Below, one piece after another: positions 1 to 12,152 of a stretch of DNA of 64,000 bases. Position 1 is the stretch's first letter; every line of letters begins with the position of its first letter. The notes below the pieces were generated by a model, which was not told the origin of the DNA, ran no database searches, and saw only the letters and a list, made by a program, of their open reading frames with translations. This stretch comes from Apostichopus japonicus (taxonomy: Eukaryota; Echinodermata; Holothuroidea; Aspidochirotida; Stichopodidae): positions 13,856,713-13,920,712 of the forward strand of contig NC_092574.1 of NCBI RefSeq assembly GCF_037975245.1, written 5' to 3'. The translations under genes and the position numbers were made by a program.

Positions 1-297
1 CCGTTCATACACAGGAAAATCACATTGCAAAGTGAAGGAAGGGGAGGTGGGAGATTTCCACCACCCTATTTGAAACAACTGACTCTGCCGTTCATACACA
101 GGAAAATCACATTGCAAAGGGAAGGGAGGGGAGGTGGGAGATTTCCACCACCCTATTTAAAACAACTGACTTTGAAAATCACATTGCAAAGGGAAGGGAG
201 GGGAGGTGGGAGATTTCCACCACCCTATTTGAAACAACTGACTCTGCCGTTCATACACACGAAAATCACATTGCAAAGGAAGGAAAGGGAGGTGGGA
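1..297. repeat. 87-bp minisatellite, about 3.5 copies
   Basis: Direct tandem repeat with an 87-bp period. Copies start at 1, 88, about 175 and 246. The third copy lacks the first ~15 bases (CCGTTCATACACAGG) and the last is cut short. Each unit carries a purine-rich stretch (GGGAGGGGAGGTGGGAGA) followed by TTTCCACCACCC. The frame open through it (25-306) only reads the repeat and is not a gene. The array may continue to the left of the window. Confidence 0.9.
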
Positions 298-3200
298 GGG
301 AGATAATTAATTTTTCAGAGCAACCATGTAAAAATTATAACACAATGTTGTATGAACTATGCACGAAAAGCTAAACTTTCAACATCGACTACGAGAACGA
401 GAAATAACTCGGCACAAATTTCACTGCTAAACTCCTTTGCGATAGTTACATAACATGCCATGAACATTCACAATAACACGATGAACATATGTAAAAATGT
501 GATTAATTTAATTTCGGATGTAAGGGATATCAAGGGACAAAAGGAGAAAGCATATTACAGAGAAATTAAACAGAAAACAAATTCATGGTACACGTTTGTG
601 AAATTATAGTTATAAATGTAGAATAAAATTGTCAGAGACATTCTGAGCAGGTTCCTCTAACTTGTAGATATCTACGCAGGTTTTTTGAAGTAGATAGGCA
701 GTTGCGGTAACAGTGAAAACTTTTATTGAAGCATATGCCAATGCTACATGGTCTTTGCATCCAACCGCTAAGGTATTTATGAGAAATCTTGTGGTTTGGT
801 GTGCAAGATTTTAAATAAAATCCCAAAATGACCAAACTTTAAGAGGAAGTTGTAGCAAGCATTGTTAAAAATACATCTTAAAAAAAAATCAGATACTGTT
901 AATAGCCTATCATATCGAGACACTAAGGGTTGAAAACGTTCCTTTATGGCACTGGGAAGCAGGGAAGATCTAAACATGCTTCCTAGTTCACATCTGAAAT
1001 GTCTGAAATAAAAACTTTGACATAAAATACATTTGAGAATCATGTGCTATGAAAGTTAGTAGTAAAAAATATTTCTTCGGTTCCGGAATGCTTCACAAGC
1101 TGAAGAAGTACTCCTGAAAACCGGTAAACACTCTAATGGAAGAATGTCCACGCATTCCACAGTAGAAACTGTGGATGTGGTTTACCCATAGCATGTGAAA
1201 TATGCACTAATGTAAATTTATTTTTTGTACTTATTTCAATTTAACATATGACTTAAAATGATTTTTATTGTTTAGGTTTTATTCAGACACCCCAAAAAAA
1301 AAAATGAATTCCTTGTAAAAGTAATTATCCTTAAATTAAAGAAACAAACAAGCAAGCTTTATACTAATGTACAGCTTACCCTTTTGCACAAGGCTAAAAA
1401 GCACACACAAACACACAATTATGGTGATAACACATTTAGGTGATTGCATCTACGGATATTGCAGCCGTTGTTATTGATATACGAAGGTGGCAAGAACATG
1501 CTAAACAAAGCCAGAGAACAAACAATCAACTATTTCAGGCCAATACTCTTTGCGCTAAAAAAACCAACCGTTTGGGAATGACCTCTTTAAAGCCGGATAA
1601 CGGGGGCTTGTCTCCCCGAATCACAATGACATAGCAGTATATTTGCATAAATGGTAACATCAACATCATAGGAAATACCATTAGAATCATTATACTTTAC
1701 AAGTCCTTGCTAATGCTAAAAAACCTTGGGGGTATAAAGACAATTTTGATGACACTATAAAATTAAAATGAAGTACCATTCTATAATTGCTCACCTAACT
1801 GCCTCCCACCTTCCTTGTTTTCTTCAATTTTTTTTACTAATGACTTATTTCTAAATTATCTATGTCTGTTCTTCTCTGATGTTGACATCTTTGTATTTGC
1901 TTTTTACCAGGGTGCTTTAACAAGATTCTGAATTTACACCCTGACTCATGCAATAACTTCTAAAGACAAATATTTTATAGCACATCCCAATAATTTATCA
2001 TTCTGTCATTCATATATACAGAGCGTTTGAATCCTGGTGAAATCTTCAATATTCTATGTTGGCAAATGAACAGTTAGAACTGTAAATTATAGATCAGTTA
2101 TGTCAAAAGAACTTAAGAAATATTGCTGGTTTTGTGGGAACAGGAATTTGTCTGATTGCTACAAAAAAAAAAAGGTTTGATATGACTTTTTTTGAAGTGT
2201 CCTAGTATTCCGATAATTACATATTAAGTGTTTTGGGGCCTCCGATCAAAGGATTGGAGGATAACCTGTTACGTAAACGTACTCCCAAATAGATGTGAAG
2301 ACGAAAGTCAGTTTTGTTTGAGGTTCTACTGTACAGAAATATTCCCATAAACTTCAGCACACAAGCCATGTTAAAGTCAATAACAAGAATAAAGGAACCA
2401 ATGTTTGTGAGTGTTATCAAAAGCCAATTTGCTAAAATAAGTTCTTATAGACTTTGGGGAGAGGGAGGGGGGATTATGGGTACATTTTCGAGACTCTGAC
2501 CAAAGAGGCTGTAGTATGACATCATTACTATCTTTCTATGACTGAAGGCATTAAAATGGTACGCTTTTTAAAACAAGGGTAAATCGACGATACAGCTTAC
2601 CGTTTCACATTTCAGAACCATTTCGTGTCACAAATTCAAACCATGTTTTATTATTTACTGAAAGGAAAAGCGAGAAGCTCAAGTGTAAATATAGCGAGAG
2701 AGAAAAAAGATTAAAGGTAAAGCTATAGAAGAAGACTAAAATCATAGAAATGTACAAAATTGAAAAGACCAAAAAAAAAAAAAAATTATGAAAAGGAGAA
2801 AAAAAACAAAAAACACATGAATTTGATTCAATTAGATTCTAGCATTGCACATGCCAACTCTAGAAACTAATACATATGTCTTTTAAAAATAATCCACTGT
2901 ATAGAAGCAGCAGCAGAATTCATAGTTTTTTTATGCGATTGCTGTGAATAATTAGTATCAGGCATGAGACAGGAGATACCCAGAAGTGCTGCCTGACATA
3001 AAATAAATCATTTCAGTTTAAACAACAGTTACTACGACAACGACACAAAGCTCACTAGCCCAAGGCAGATCCAGACCTACAGAAAGCCTTGATGCATCAA
3101 CACTCAGAGTACGAGATAACAGACAATCTAGCAGATTTTATCTAGCAGATTCTGTCTGATATAGGCAAACATTTCGCTAAAAGAAAAGCCCTTTTTCGGT

Positions 3201-3717
3201 ATGGTCGAGATTGCAACCGAAAGGCCGAAGACACATAGTTGTGTTTCTGAATGTACAAGATACTTTTTCACATGATCAGCTGTCTGGAAAAGAGGTAGAA
3301 TTCTTGTTCTTTTTCTTGAAGAAATTTTGAAAAGCTATTAGGTACCTCGTGCCTACGTTTTCAACGACTATTTTCAACCTGGCCGGCCCCCTTATTCAAA
3401 ATTTGCCTACAAATGACAGAATTTTTCATGAGATGTTGTTTTTTTGACTTTTACCTTGTTAGGAAATATCAGAATAAAAACGTTTGAATGGAAATAACAA
3501 TAGTACAACATCGACCACACGTAAAGACCTGAGTTAGTTCATGTTACGACCGCTAGCCTTTAGACCTTGAACCATTAAAAAGAAAGCCACTCCCCGCTTC
3601 TTTTATCTTCCTCTGTACTGGAATCTGGCTAAAATCTACCAATATGAAATGTACAACTGCTTAGCTACTGATGATACAAATGGACCCCGATGTGATGGGT
3701 TGGGGGGGGGGCCTGGG
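298..3717. other. 3' flank of CNOT7: probable 3'UTR and intergenic sequence
   Basis: No coding sequence is recognisable here. The part next to 3717 should be the CNOT7 3'UTR. The first AATAAA on the minus strand below the stop lies at 2652-2647, which would give a 3'UTR of about 1.1 kb (a guess only). The rest is AT-rich with poly(A/T) runs, for example around 2771-2785 and 2161-2172. Short open frames such as 1440-1634 have no recognisable protein features. Confidence 0.4.
2647..2652 (-). terminator. candidate poly(A) signal for CNOT7
   Basis: First AATAAA on the minus strand downstream of the CNOT7 stop (3718). The distance of about 1.07 kb is plausible for a 3'UTR, but such hexamers are frequent in this AT-rich DNA. 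Confidence 0.25.
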
Positions 3718-6700
3718 CTACGTCGTTGTGGTCTGTGGGGCACCTTCCTCTCCGTACGTTGTTCCGTTGTTGATGTAAGCTGATCCTAACCCATAGAGAT
3801 GTCCGCAGTATTTATCATCATCGATATTGTCCTCGAAGTAGCTCTGAGGGACAAAGGAGGAATCGTAATGAGAGAATAAATTTGAGAACAACCCAAAAAA
3901 CTTGCTTCTATTTTCTTAACGTTGATACAGGGCAACAGATCAGCAAAGAGCTTTACATGCCCATGGTTTCTTAAGGAACTCTTCACATACTTCTCTAGCG
4001 AGCAATTAAAGAAAGACCTTGCCTCTGTTGCATCACAGGTAGTAATATTTTGTACTGATCAGAAGCTTTACTAAATTTTAAATTGACCATCTTTTTCCAT
4101 TGACAACAGTCATGCTACAAAAAAATCTCTAACATATAAGAGTGATAATAACAACAATCAGCAGTTATTTTAACGATGCTTAATTAAGCGACCATAAATC
4201 TGGGAGAAACCCGTAAGGACTGACGGATTACAACTTACACGTCGGGTGGCTTCCAATTCAACATTTAACTCAAATTTGGAATCTTTTCAATTTAGGAAGT
4301 CATTTCAGATTGGAAAACCGTAGATTGCTCTTGGATGCAATATTATGCTATTCATCTACCATATTGCTCTACTAGAAACAAAATTTCATTTATGATAAAT
4401 TTGTTTCCTTCATCTACCCTGACAGAAATTGTCACAACTCAGCTTGACCTAGCTGTTTAAGTGGTATAAGTTGAGGATAGAATCAGAAATATAATTCCAG
4501 TTTGCAGGAAGCCAATTTTGTGCATGATTATCATGTTTTTTCATTCCCATTCCATTTTTGCAAATGCCATATGTAGAGTAGGAGAGATGAGTCATAAACA
4601 CTGAAAACCAGTTACAAATATTCTTGACTGTTCTGTGATACCTAGCTACTTCCTTTTAGGGATCTCATGATTATTCGCATCTATATGCTAGACCTATTAT
4701 AACTTAGATATATAGTTTCAGCTGAAAAACTACACTAAAGAAACACTCTTAGAAGTCATAGTATACTCAGCACAGATTAAAAGAGAATACATTATCACAC
4801 AAATACTGCTAGATATGCTAAAATGGCCACAAAATTTTCAAATATCAACAACATACTTTTTTAGCATTTCTTTTGACTGATGTGTAACATCTATTTGCAT
4901 AGCATTTTGTTTCCTTGGTTACATAAACTGAGCAAGGCATCCCTGCAGTGAATTCTCTAAACCATTAAAATGAAGCCTTTTCCTCCTTCACTTGATAGTT
5001 ATTTCTGCCAATCCATCCCTACCATTTGGTTTCCATGGTTACATAAACTAAAACAAGGCATCCTTGAGTTGAATTCTGGTGCCAATTGAAAGAAGCCTTT
5101 TCTCTTTTACTTCATAGTCCCTTTCATGATTGCTATTTCAGTTGGAAAGAAGTACTGACAATACTTAACATTTTTTACTGCACTATCATATATGCAAGAA
5201 ACCATGCATACAGTCTGTGCCAATGAATGGATTTGTATGCAAGAAGCAGTTACATAACAATATCAATACATACCATACATACCAATGACGCATTCATCAG
5301 GTACTGCATAGCAAAATCCTTGCAAAATGGCTTAAGTTGTTACACAGAAGCAAAACGTGCATAGCAGCTTTGTACACAGACCAGAAATGTGTTTTTGGGT
5401 ATTTTATGATGAAAATTCATACCCCCCACCCACAGCTGTTGTACAAAACTGAATAATATAGTACGACATATTCAAACAAACAGCACTTTAAGCTGCTTCA
5501 GATAGATGGAATTTACCTCTCTCATCTTGAGGAATGCTAAGATTGTTAATAAACTGTCGCTGCCGGCTTGATGTTGTGGTCCCACTCTGTGAATCTGCGC
5601 AGAGAAATAGTAGGACAAAGAAAGATGTCAGAGTTTTGATATCGAAACGTGGACTCATCGTGACACGAAAAAAATATACTACATCGAAGGTATTACTTCA
5701 AACTTGAGGTTGCTCCACAACATGAAGTCTGATACTAGGGAAAAAAAATTACTGGGAGAAAATGAAGAAGTTTCAAGGCAATCTTCTCCGCTTATTCTCT
5801 TAGGTAAAAAAGCTAAATAAGGTAAAATGAGAATAATCTTGTTACAGTTTGAAAAAAAAAATTGAAGCAAGTCTTCATCCAACCATCATCATATACATAG
5901 AATTTGAGATATTTGCTTTGTTACATTTGACAATGTTTACTTTCCTGTAACCTAGATGGGGTTATGCTAATATTGAAGTTCGTAACAGGACCTGGCATGG
6001 GTTTCAGTGCTAACATTGTTTGTATTGCATGTTGAAAATTTCAAGAGAAAATCAAAGGGAATGAAAAGGTTTCAACTCTCACTGTGGCAATATGATATAA
6101 TAAATTATCCAAAAAGGCAAACCAGTGCTAATTTTCTGCTCCTGGTGCGGGAGGGGGTATACATCTAGCATAAACCGACCATATACGCTCATGATGATGG
6201 CTGGGTCTTCTTTTCCCTGAAGCTTTTAAACTGGATAAAACATTCTGTTGTCATTGGTACCAACCTGTAATATATCTGCAACTTCCTGTAGACCACCTTT
6301 TAGATCCTTACAGCTCTTCATTAAGTACTTAATGTCGTATATCCTCGGAAAGTAAATCCGCAACAACTCAAAGAACTCGGTCTCTTCCGAAGGCAAGTTG
6401 GTAGCAGTCAAAGCTTTGAGCAGATAGGAAAAGTCGTAACCACTGTTGTACAAACAGGAAAACAAGAGATTAGAAACAGGTTGAGTTCGAACCATTACCA
6501 AATGGACATCGCGGGAGAAAGGGCAGGCAGAGAGATGGGAAGGAGTGACCGTTGCCCACTTAATGGTATCACCTTTCTTTGTAATTTTCTATAATGGCTG
6601 TTTTAAGCATCAGGATTAACATACAGAGTATGACTCTAACTATCACCACGAATGATCACACAAATAACACTCTCCTAGAAATTTCTTCACCAAAACAAAT

Positions 6701-8959
6701 ATCTTTATTAGGAAAAAATTAATTATTCCAGTTTCCTTTTTTAAATTTGTGAACCCCATGTAATAGTAGATACAAATCACATAAACAAACACTTCAGCAC
6801 ACTTAGATGAAAAGCTTGCATAAAACACATAACAAACCTACATGTTATAAACTTTCCATGGCTAGTACTAAACACCGCTAAACTGCAAATGGTCAGAAAC
6901 AAATAGTTCCTAAAGCCTTCCAGTTCCATTATTTTATTGGTAAAGCAAATCTCAGTACTGCATTGTTGTGGGATGTTAATTTCAAAGTGTTCAGTTTAAA
7001 AATATGTTATGAATCTCAATTCCAAACTTGCTTGAAGCTGTAATGAATTGCTTAGCTTCCCATTAACTCTCTGTTGTCTTGGTAGAGCATAAGAGCAAAT
7101 TTACCTTCTTGTGTAATAGATAATTTCAAGGATAAGAATAAAAGGTAAGAGATATGAATAAACAAAGTAAATAGAAATCAGAAAAAATACCTATGGAAAG
7201 TGATCCATTTCACTTGGTCGTTTAAAATGACCCCTGATGTCATCAGAAGCTCGGCGAAAGTCTCAACGTCGATACCCTGCTCATCGTGCTTCTTAAACTG
7301 TATCCCGGAGGTCGCTAGCAACTCAATGGAATCATGGGCATACATATCTTCACTGCAAGTAAATGAGAATATACAAAAACTATGAACAACAAATACAGCA
7401 AGTATGTACCGACTCACTGGCTGGTGGACATGAAGGGGATATACCGATGATCTAAGAATTGTTAAATGGGTTAATAAGGTGCCAATGTGAAAAAATCATT
7501 ACCTATTGATAACTTGTTCAGGCCCATCAAAATGATTTAGCGAAACCCTTTCTACGAAAGACGGCCACAAAATGGCGACATATTGTTTTCATCGGCTATT
7601 ATTCTAACACTCGACTATGCAATTTTGTAAAACAAATATAAAAGATCAGAAAATGAAAACTGTCCAAGTTTTTCTTAAAACTGAGTATGGCTAAAGACTT
7701 TTGTCTGCAAAAACTGGGGCAAGAACACTTCTTCGATAATAGTTGACAAGTTGTCAATTTACTGAAACTCACTGCAAATTGAACTTGAAATTGAATTGGT
7801 AGGTAGCCGCTCCTTGCGGAAATTTGCCAGTTTCGTCACAGAAAGTTAAGCCCAACTGTATGATCTTCAAGAGGTCCACATTACATCTGTGTAACTGATA
7901 TTGGTACTCTGAACAGGTGCGGAATTCTCCCAATGGCTTCGCAACCACGCCTGGAAACTCTGTGTCCTGAGTTGAAACGAAAGAATGAAAGTACAATGAA
8001 AATGATTCGCTTACTGTCATTTTAATTAATGTAAAGACTGTATAGTACTTTCTTATTTTATATTTGGTCTTGTCAAAATGGTCTTAATCACTTTGTATTT
8101 CCCCTTTAACTTCCCTATCACAATTGTGGTCTTCCATCAATAAATGAAGACAACAAAACACTATGCCTCTCTAAAGATATTTAGCGCAAAAACAAAGGAA
8201 ATATGAAACATGAAAACGAGTAAAAAGAAAAAAAGAATGTAATCAAATCATCAGCATTCACAACAGACTTTGTTCATCAGGCAATTACAGACAATTTACC
8301 AAAACAAGCTTCTTGATCCAAATTTTACATGCACACACACATACACCAAAAAAATGAAGTGTAGGAGAGAATTAAATATAAACTTGACTATAACTTCACT
8401 ATTACAACACTAACAAAGTCTCTCAAAACTCATGCAGTATTGTAATAACTAATGATTGTACTACAAGTTACCAACATGCTTCACGAAAGGAAGATGGATG
8501 TGTATCACCGGACGGAAAGTGAGGATGATTTAATTCCTGTCTATTTTATCCTAGGTACACATCACAGTATGCTCTTGTGTGATATGTTCCTTGTGTTTGT
8601 TGTATCAGGTCCTGACCTGAGCGGATGCAATGGCACATCTACACTGGCAGATGGCATCATAGAAAGGTATATTAATTAATATTCAGTATTACAAACATGG
8701 AAGAGCAAAATAAACAAAGGGCCCAGATTGGTCTATCCATAACATTTAGAAATATATATTATAACTAAATTTCAACGTAAATACACACTTTTTCAATTTT
8801 GTATTCAATTGAAAAGCATGATATCCTAATCATTACCATGGCAACATAGTGGTATTTCTGTACAATGATCCTTATTTCATTGAAGACCTCATCCAGGTTG
8901 CTATTCCACACATCCACAATCACCGGTTCGTTCGTTTGCATTGGCATGGTCTGTTGCAT
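3718..8959 (-). CDS. CNOT7: CCR4-NOT complex deadenylase subunit 7 (CAF1)
   Basis: Catalytic CAF1 subunit of the CCR4-NOT complex, a 3'-5' exoribonuclease that shortens mRNA poly(A) tails. Six coding exons on the minus strand: 8959-8837, 7966-7773, 7352-7191, 6442-6265, 5594-5517 and 3843-3718. All have GT-AG introns and compatible phases, giving 286 aa against about 285 in vertebrates. DEDDh residues are all present: D42 and E44 (DTEFPG, first codons of exon 2), D163 (SGYDF), H227 and D232 (GPQHQAGSD in exon 5). Other family hallmarks are RCNVDLLKIIQLGLTF, AELLMTSG, IYDIKYLMKSC and DDDKYCGHLYGLGS. The start is the first ATG in the exon, 2 nt after the acceptor, so an untranslated upstream exon must exist. 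The short C-terminal tail (ending GAPQTTTT) is divergent, as is usual. One gene probably stands for vertebrate CNOT7 and CNOT8. Confidence 0.97.
4905..5122. repeat. Two-copy direct repeat of about 120 bp in CNOT7 intron 5
   Basis: Two diverged tandem copies, about 4905-5002 and 5025-5122. Both contain TTGGTT or ATGGTT followed by ACATAAACT, then CAAGGCATCC, then GAATTCT, then GAAGCCTTTTC and a CTTxATAGT end. The spacing of matching blocks is 120-121 bp. It reads as an old local duplication, not a transposon. Confidence 0.75.
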
Positions 8960-11155
8960 CTCTGAAGGGGTATAAAAAAAGAACAGAAAGCTGCAGTTAG
9001 CTTTATGATTCCTTGCCATACAATTTGTTCAAAATTCAAAGTACTATAACTATCTGACAAATCTAGAGCAGGTGAGTTTTAAATTTGTTCAAGAATTAAG
9101 TGAGAATCAGAAAAGTTTTGAAGAAATCTCTTGTGGGCATCAACCATGTCACTCACTCATAAGGAATTTGGTTTGTGACATTGAAGGGCCTGAGCACATC
9201 GGGGGGAGGGGGGGGGTGTGGGAGGTGCTTTTAGGAGTACTAGTCGACCAAATATTTGTTGCTATAATTTTTCAATGTCAGATGATGGTGTGAGTTAGAA
9301 AAAGTGGATTGCAATTTTCTGAAACTGTGAGGCAGCGATGTTGGTAGGTTGGCGAGGCAGTCACAAAAAACAAAGAGGCTGCCACCCCACAAATGAATGA
9401 CAGGGGGAATTGTGAACTGTCCACAGCATATAATGTAATGTAGGTCAAACTTAAAGGCATTAAAGACTCGCCCCAAATCGCGTGTGGCCATCTGAAAAAG
9501 TTAACTTTGTGTTGCTTGCAAGTGATGGTTTGTTCGCGTCGCTACAAAATGCAGACAGTAATGAAACGTGATACTTTGTTATCTTTAGCTGGACCTGAGA
9601 TGTCCATCGCTGTATCGTTTATACACTGTGCTGTGGGTATTGACCGCAGCTGTATGTACTGACTGTACACTAGTGTCTAATTACCGAAGGTAGCAAGTTG
9701 TGTGTGTATTTTCTGGGATCGATGGTGATGTCTAACACTTCTGTAACACCTTATTCGAAACTAGGTCAAGTTACCGACCACAGACGTTTCTTTTGGCACG
9801 AGTCTTCACACCCTTTAAAAGACCATGTAGTATGTTGAACATTAAGTTAGTCCTAGGCCTTGCCTAAGTTGTCCCTTGACGTGAGGCTTGAGTTGACTTA
9901 GTAATGGAAGTAAACTGAGGATATTATAAAGTCTCATTTCAAAATGCATTGTAGAAACTACTAAAGTAAAACGTTTAAATTTCCAAATGGTGCCAATCCT
10001 TCGTTAACTAAACTAAGCCTAGTACAAGTTAATGACAATTTTACGTCATGCCTACTCAGCATGAGTATGACTATGCGTTCCTATTCTAACCTACACATTA
10101 GTAAAGGTATACAGCAGGCGTTAGGGAACCCATGCCTAGCCTACGTAAATTGGCCTAGTTAACGTTAGTGTTGTATGCGTGGGCCCGATTGAATACCTCA
10201 TAGTCATAATAGAACGAAAAATAGTACGATATTTCAAAGAAAATGTTTTCAGAATACAGGAATATTGTTACAATGTACCCTGCCAAACAGCATCTGGCCC
10301 AATTGGCACACTTCAAGGTTTTCTTGGTAGAAACACGGACCAAAATGTAGCACTACCAGGTTCGAGGAATACACCTGAGGATTACGTCTGTGACCGAACA
10401 TGTAACTGCCTGAAATGCTATGATGATCGCTACCAGCTATCTAACTAAACAACAACAGCTTAGCGTGGTAAAACTCCAAACTACACAAATAAGTTGTCAC
10501 GCATACAACACTGTACCTGTCGTTCTTTAGAGTACTAAAGAGGATTTGGACGTTATAACCATTTTAATATAAGTAAGAATCGAAAAAAAACCTCATGTTT
10601 TGTACATGATCAGGGTTTGTTGAACTGGCGACTTGCCTTTAACCCTTGCTGTATAGTAATATTAGTATAGGCTAGCTTAGTAATATTTGTAAGTAATGCC
10701 ACTAACGGTATTAATGTACCTTAGCCCAAGTCTGTGGGAGGGCCTTGCATCACCACTAGGCCATCCTTAATAAGTCTATAGACCATTCACCTTCTGATAT
10801 TTCGCTATCTTGGTGCTTAGGCCTAGGCTTGGTTCAGGTAAATGGATACATGTCCTGTTCACTTGATCCGTACGGTTATGACAATATCTTAGGCCATAGG
10901 ATAGGACACAGTATTTACTTTACCACATGCTCTCCCAATGATATGTTACATTACAGATGGAAGTTTATAATTTAGAGGCCCTTGATCATTGCAGGAAGTT
11001 GGTCGTTTCCAATCACAATTTACATGTTTTAGCTCCTTTATGTTACCTCTTACAATTATTTAGTCATAAATATGCAGATCACAAAAAAAATTGTTAGTCT
11101 ATTGTTTATTCAAAAGATTTTAAAATTACAATTGAATCTTTTGCAGGTGTGCAAT
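8960..11155. promoter_or_regulatory. Divergent intergenic interval between CNOT7 and GEMIN8
   Basis: About 2.2 kb separates the two divergent start codons, so promoters and untranslated first exons of both genes must lie here or nearby. The acceptors just before both start codons (8962 on minus, 11146 on plus) show that each gene has at least one upstream non-coding exon. I could not place those exons or a TATA/Inr. The interval also holds a G-run (around 9200-9216) and the 9455-9814 MITE. Confidence 0.45.
9455..9814. mobile_element. TTAA-flanked MITE (piggyBac-like), copy 1
   Basis: 360-bp element flanked by TTAA on both sides (9451-9454 and 9815-9818). Its ends are inverted: the left begins AGGCATTAAAGACTCGCC and the right, reverse-complemented, begins AGGGTGTGAAGACTCG. 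A clearly related copy in the opposite orientation lies at 23303-23655, similar along its whole length (shared blocks include GGACCTGAGATGTCCAT and GTACACTAGTGTCTAATTACC minus its last base). There is no coding capacity. TTAA target duplications are typical of piggyBac-type elements, so class assignment is inference. It sits in the presumed CNOT7/GEMIN8 promoter interval. Confidence 0.75.
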
Positions 11156-12152
11156 ATGGAAGTTCCAAGCAAAGTGTTTGATCGTTCAAATCTGCCAGAA
11201 ACATTTCTAAAATTACCTGGAATGAATGAAACCCAAGAGACAAGTGCAGCATTTCAGAGATACTGGCAACATTATGAGACAATGCAGGAATGGATGGCTA
11301 AATATGTTGCAGCCTGGAAGGACAACCAAACCAATTGCTCCACAAAGATGACCCGCAGACAACAAGCCAAAAATAAGTTACGACAGCAAACGAAACAAGA
11401 GAACATGGTCATTAATGGAACACGTTTCCATGGCAGGTCAAGTGGAAATCAGTTTCCAACAGTTTCAGAAAACAGTTATGTTGAACAAGCAGATAGCGGT
11501 GATGAGAGTTCGGAGGGGAGTGAGTTCGATGTTGAAGTGAGTGATGAGTTGAAACAATTTTTCATACAGTCTCAGAAACATAGAGATGAAAGAGAAAGGA
11601 GAAAGCAACAGGAAATGAGGCAGAGAATAGAAGATGAAAAAAAGGATGGTTGCAAAAGTAACACCGAGGCACCAAAAGAGAGACCTGGTGCGAAAAGGAA
11701 TGAAGAGATGAAAGTAAGTTGTATCAATTGAACTTTAAAAGAAGGATACAAACTGTTTGTCAGAACAACAAACATATCAATAAAATCAAACAGCAAACCC
11801 AAAGTGTTAGTAATGGATGAAAAATGTCAGACAAGTTTTACTTTTATGTAGCAATGTGGTCAATCTTCATATCATTTCAGATCAATTATCCACATTTAAT
11901 TCTGTTGTGCTTACTGCATTATATATTGAAAATGTTTACTCACAGGATAAACCTTACTAATCTTAGAATAATTCACTTTTTCAGACATGACTTTAATGTG
12001 ACACTTTGTTTCTCAATTCTCTCTTACAGATTCTTTATGGAAAGTGCACTCCAATGATTCAAGGCCTGGAAACTGCAATACAGATGGAATATGATCATGT
12101 CTTGGACCGAAAACAGCCTCAACTTTGGCCAAGCATTGCTCTCAATCTATGA
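11156..12152 (+). CDS. GEMIN8: Gem-associated protein 8 (SMN complex)
   Basis: Subunit of the SMN complex, which assembles Sm cores on snRNAs. In vertebrates it links SMN to Gemin6/Gemin7/unrip. Coding exons are 11156-11713 and 12030-12152, joined in phase 0 (ATG AAA|gtaagt ... ttacag|ATT), giving 226 aa against about 242 in human. Evidence: N-terminal FQRYWQHYETMQEWMAKY, matching the family's RYWQHYxxAxxWM block; an acidic middle (SGDESSEGSEFDVE) followed by SDELKQFFIQSQKHRDERER; APKERPGAKRNEEMK; and a C-terminus with ILYGK, MIQGLETAIQMEYD and DRKQPQLWPSIALNL. The acceptor at 11146 precedes the ATG by 9 nt, so a 5' non-coding exon is expected. In-frame ATG at 11072 is upstream of that acceptor, in the intron. 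It is divergent from CNOT7. Confidence 0.93.

Noticed and set aside
9240-9491. Minus-strand frame starting MATRDLGRVF as an upstream CNOT7 coding exon
   Set aside because: It overlaps the MITE end and a G-rich stretch. CNOT7 is already full length from 8959.
10179-10448. 89-codon plus-strand frame upstream of GEMIN8, considered as a 5' coding exon
   Set aside because: It does not join the GEMIN8 exon in a meaningful way, and GEMIN8 has its own ATG after the acceptor at 11146.
11072-11155. In-frame ATG upstream of the chosen GEMIN8 start
   Set aside because: The segment contains a good 3' splice site (tcttttgcag at 11146) and is intronic in character. The extra residues are AT-rich with no family match.
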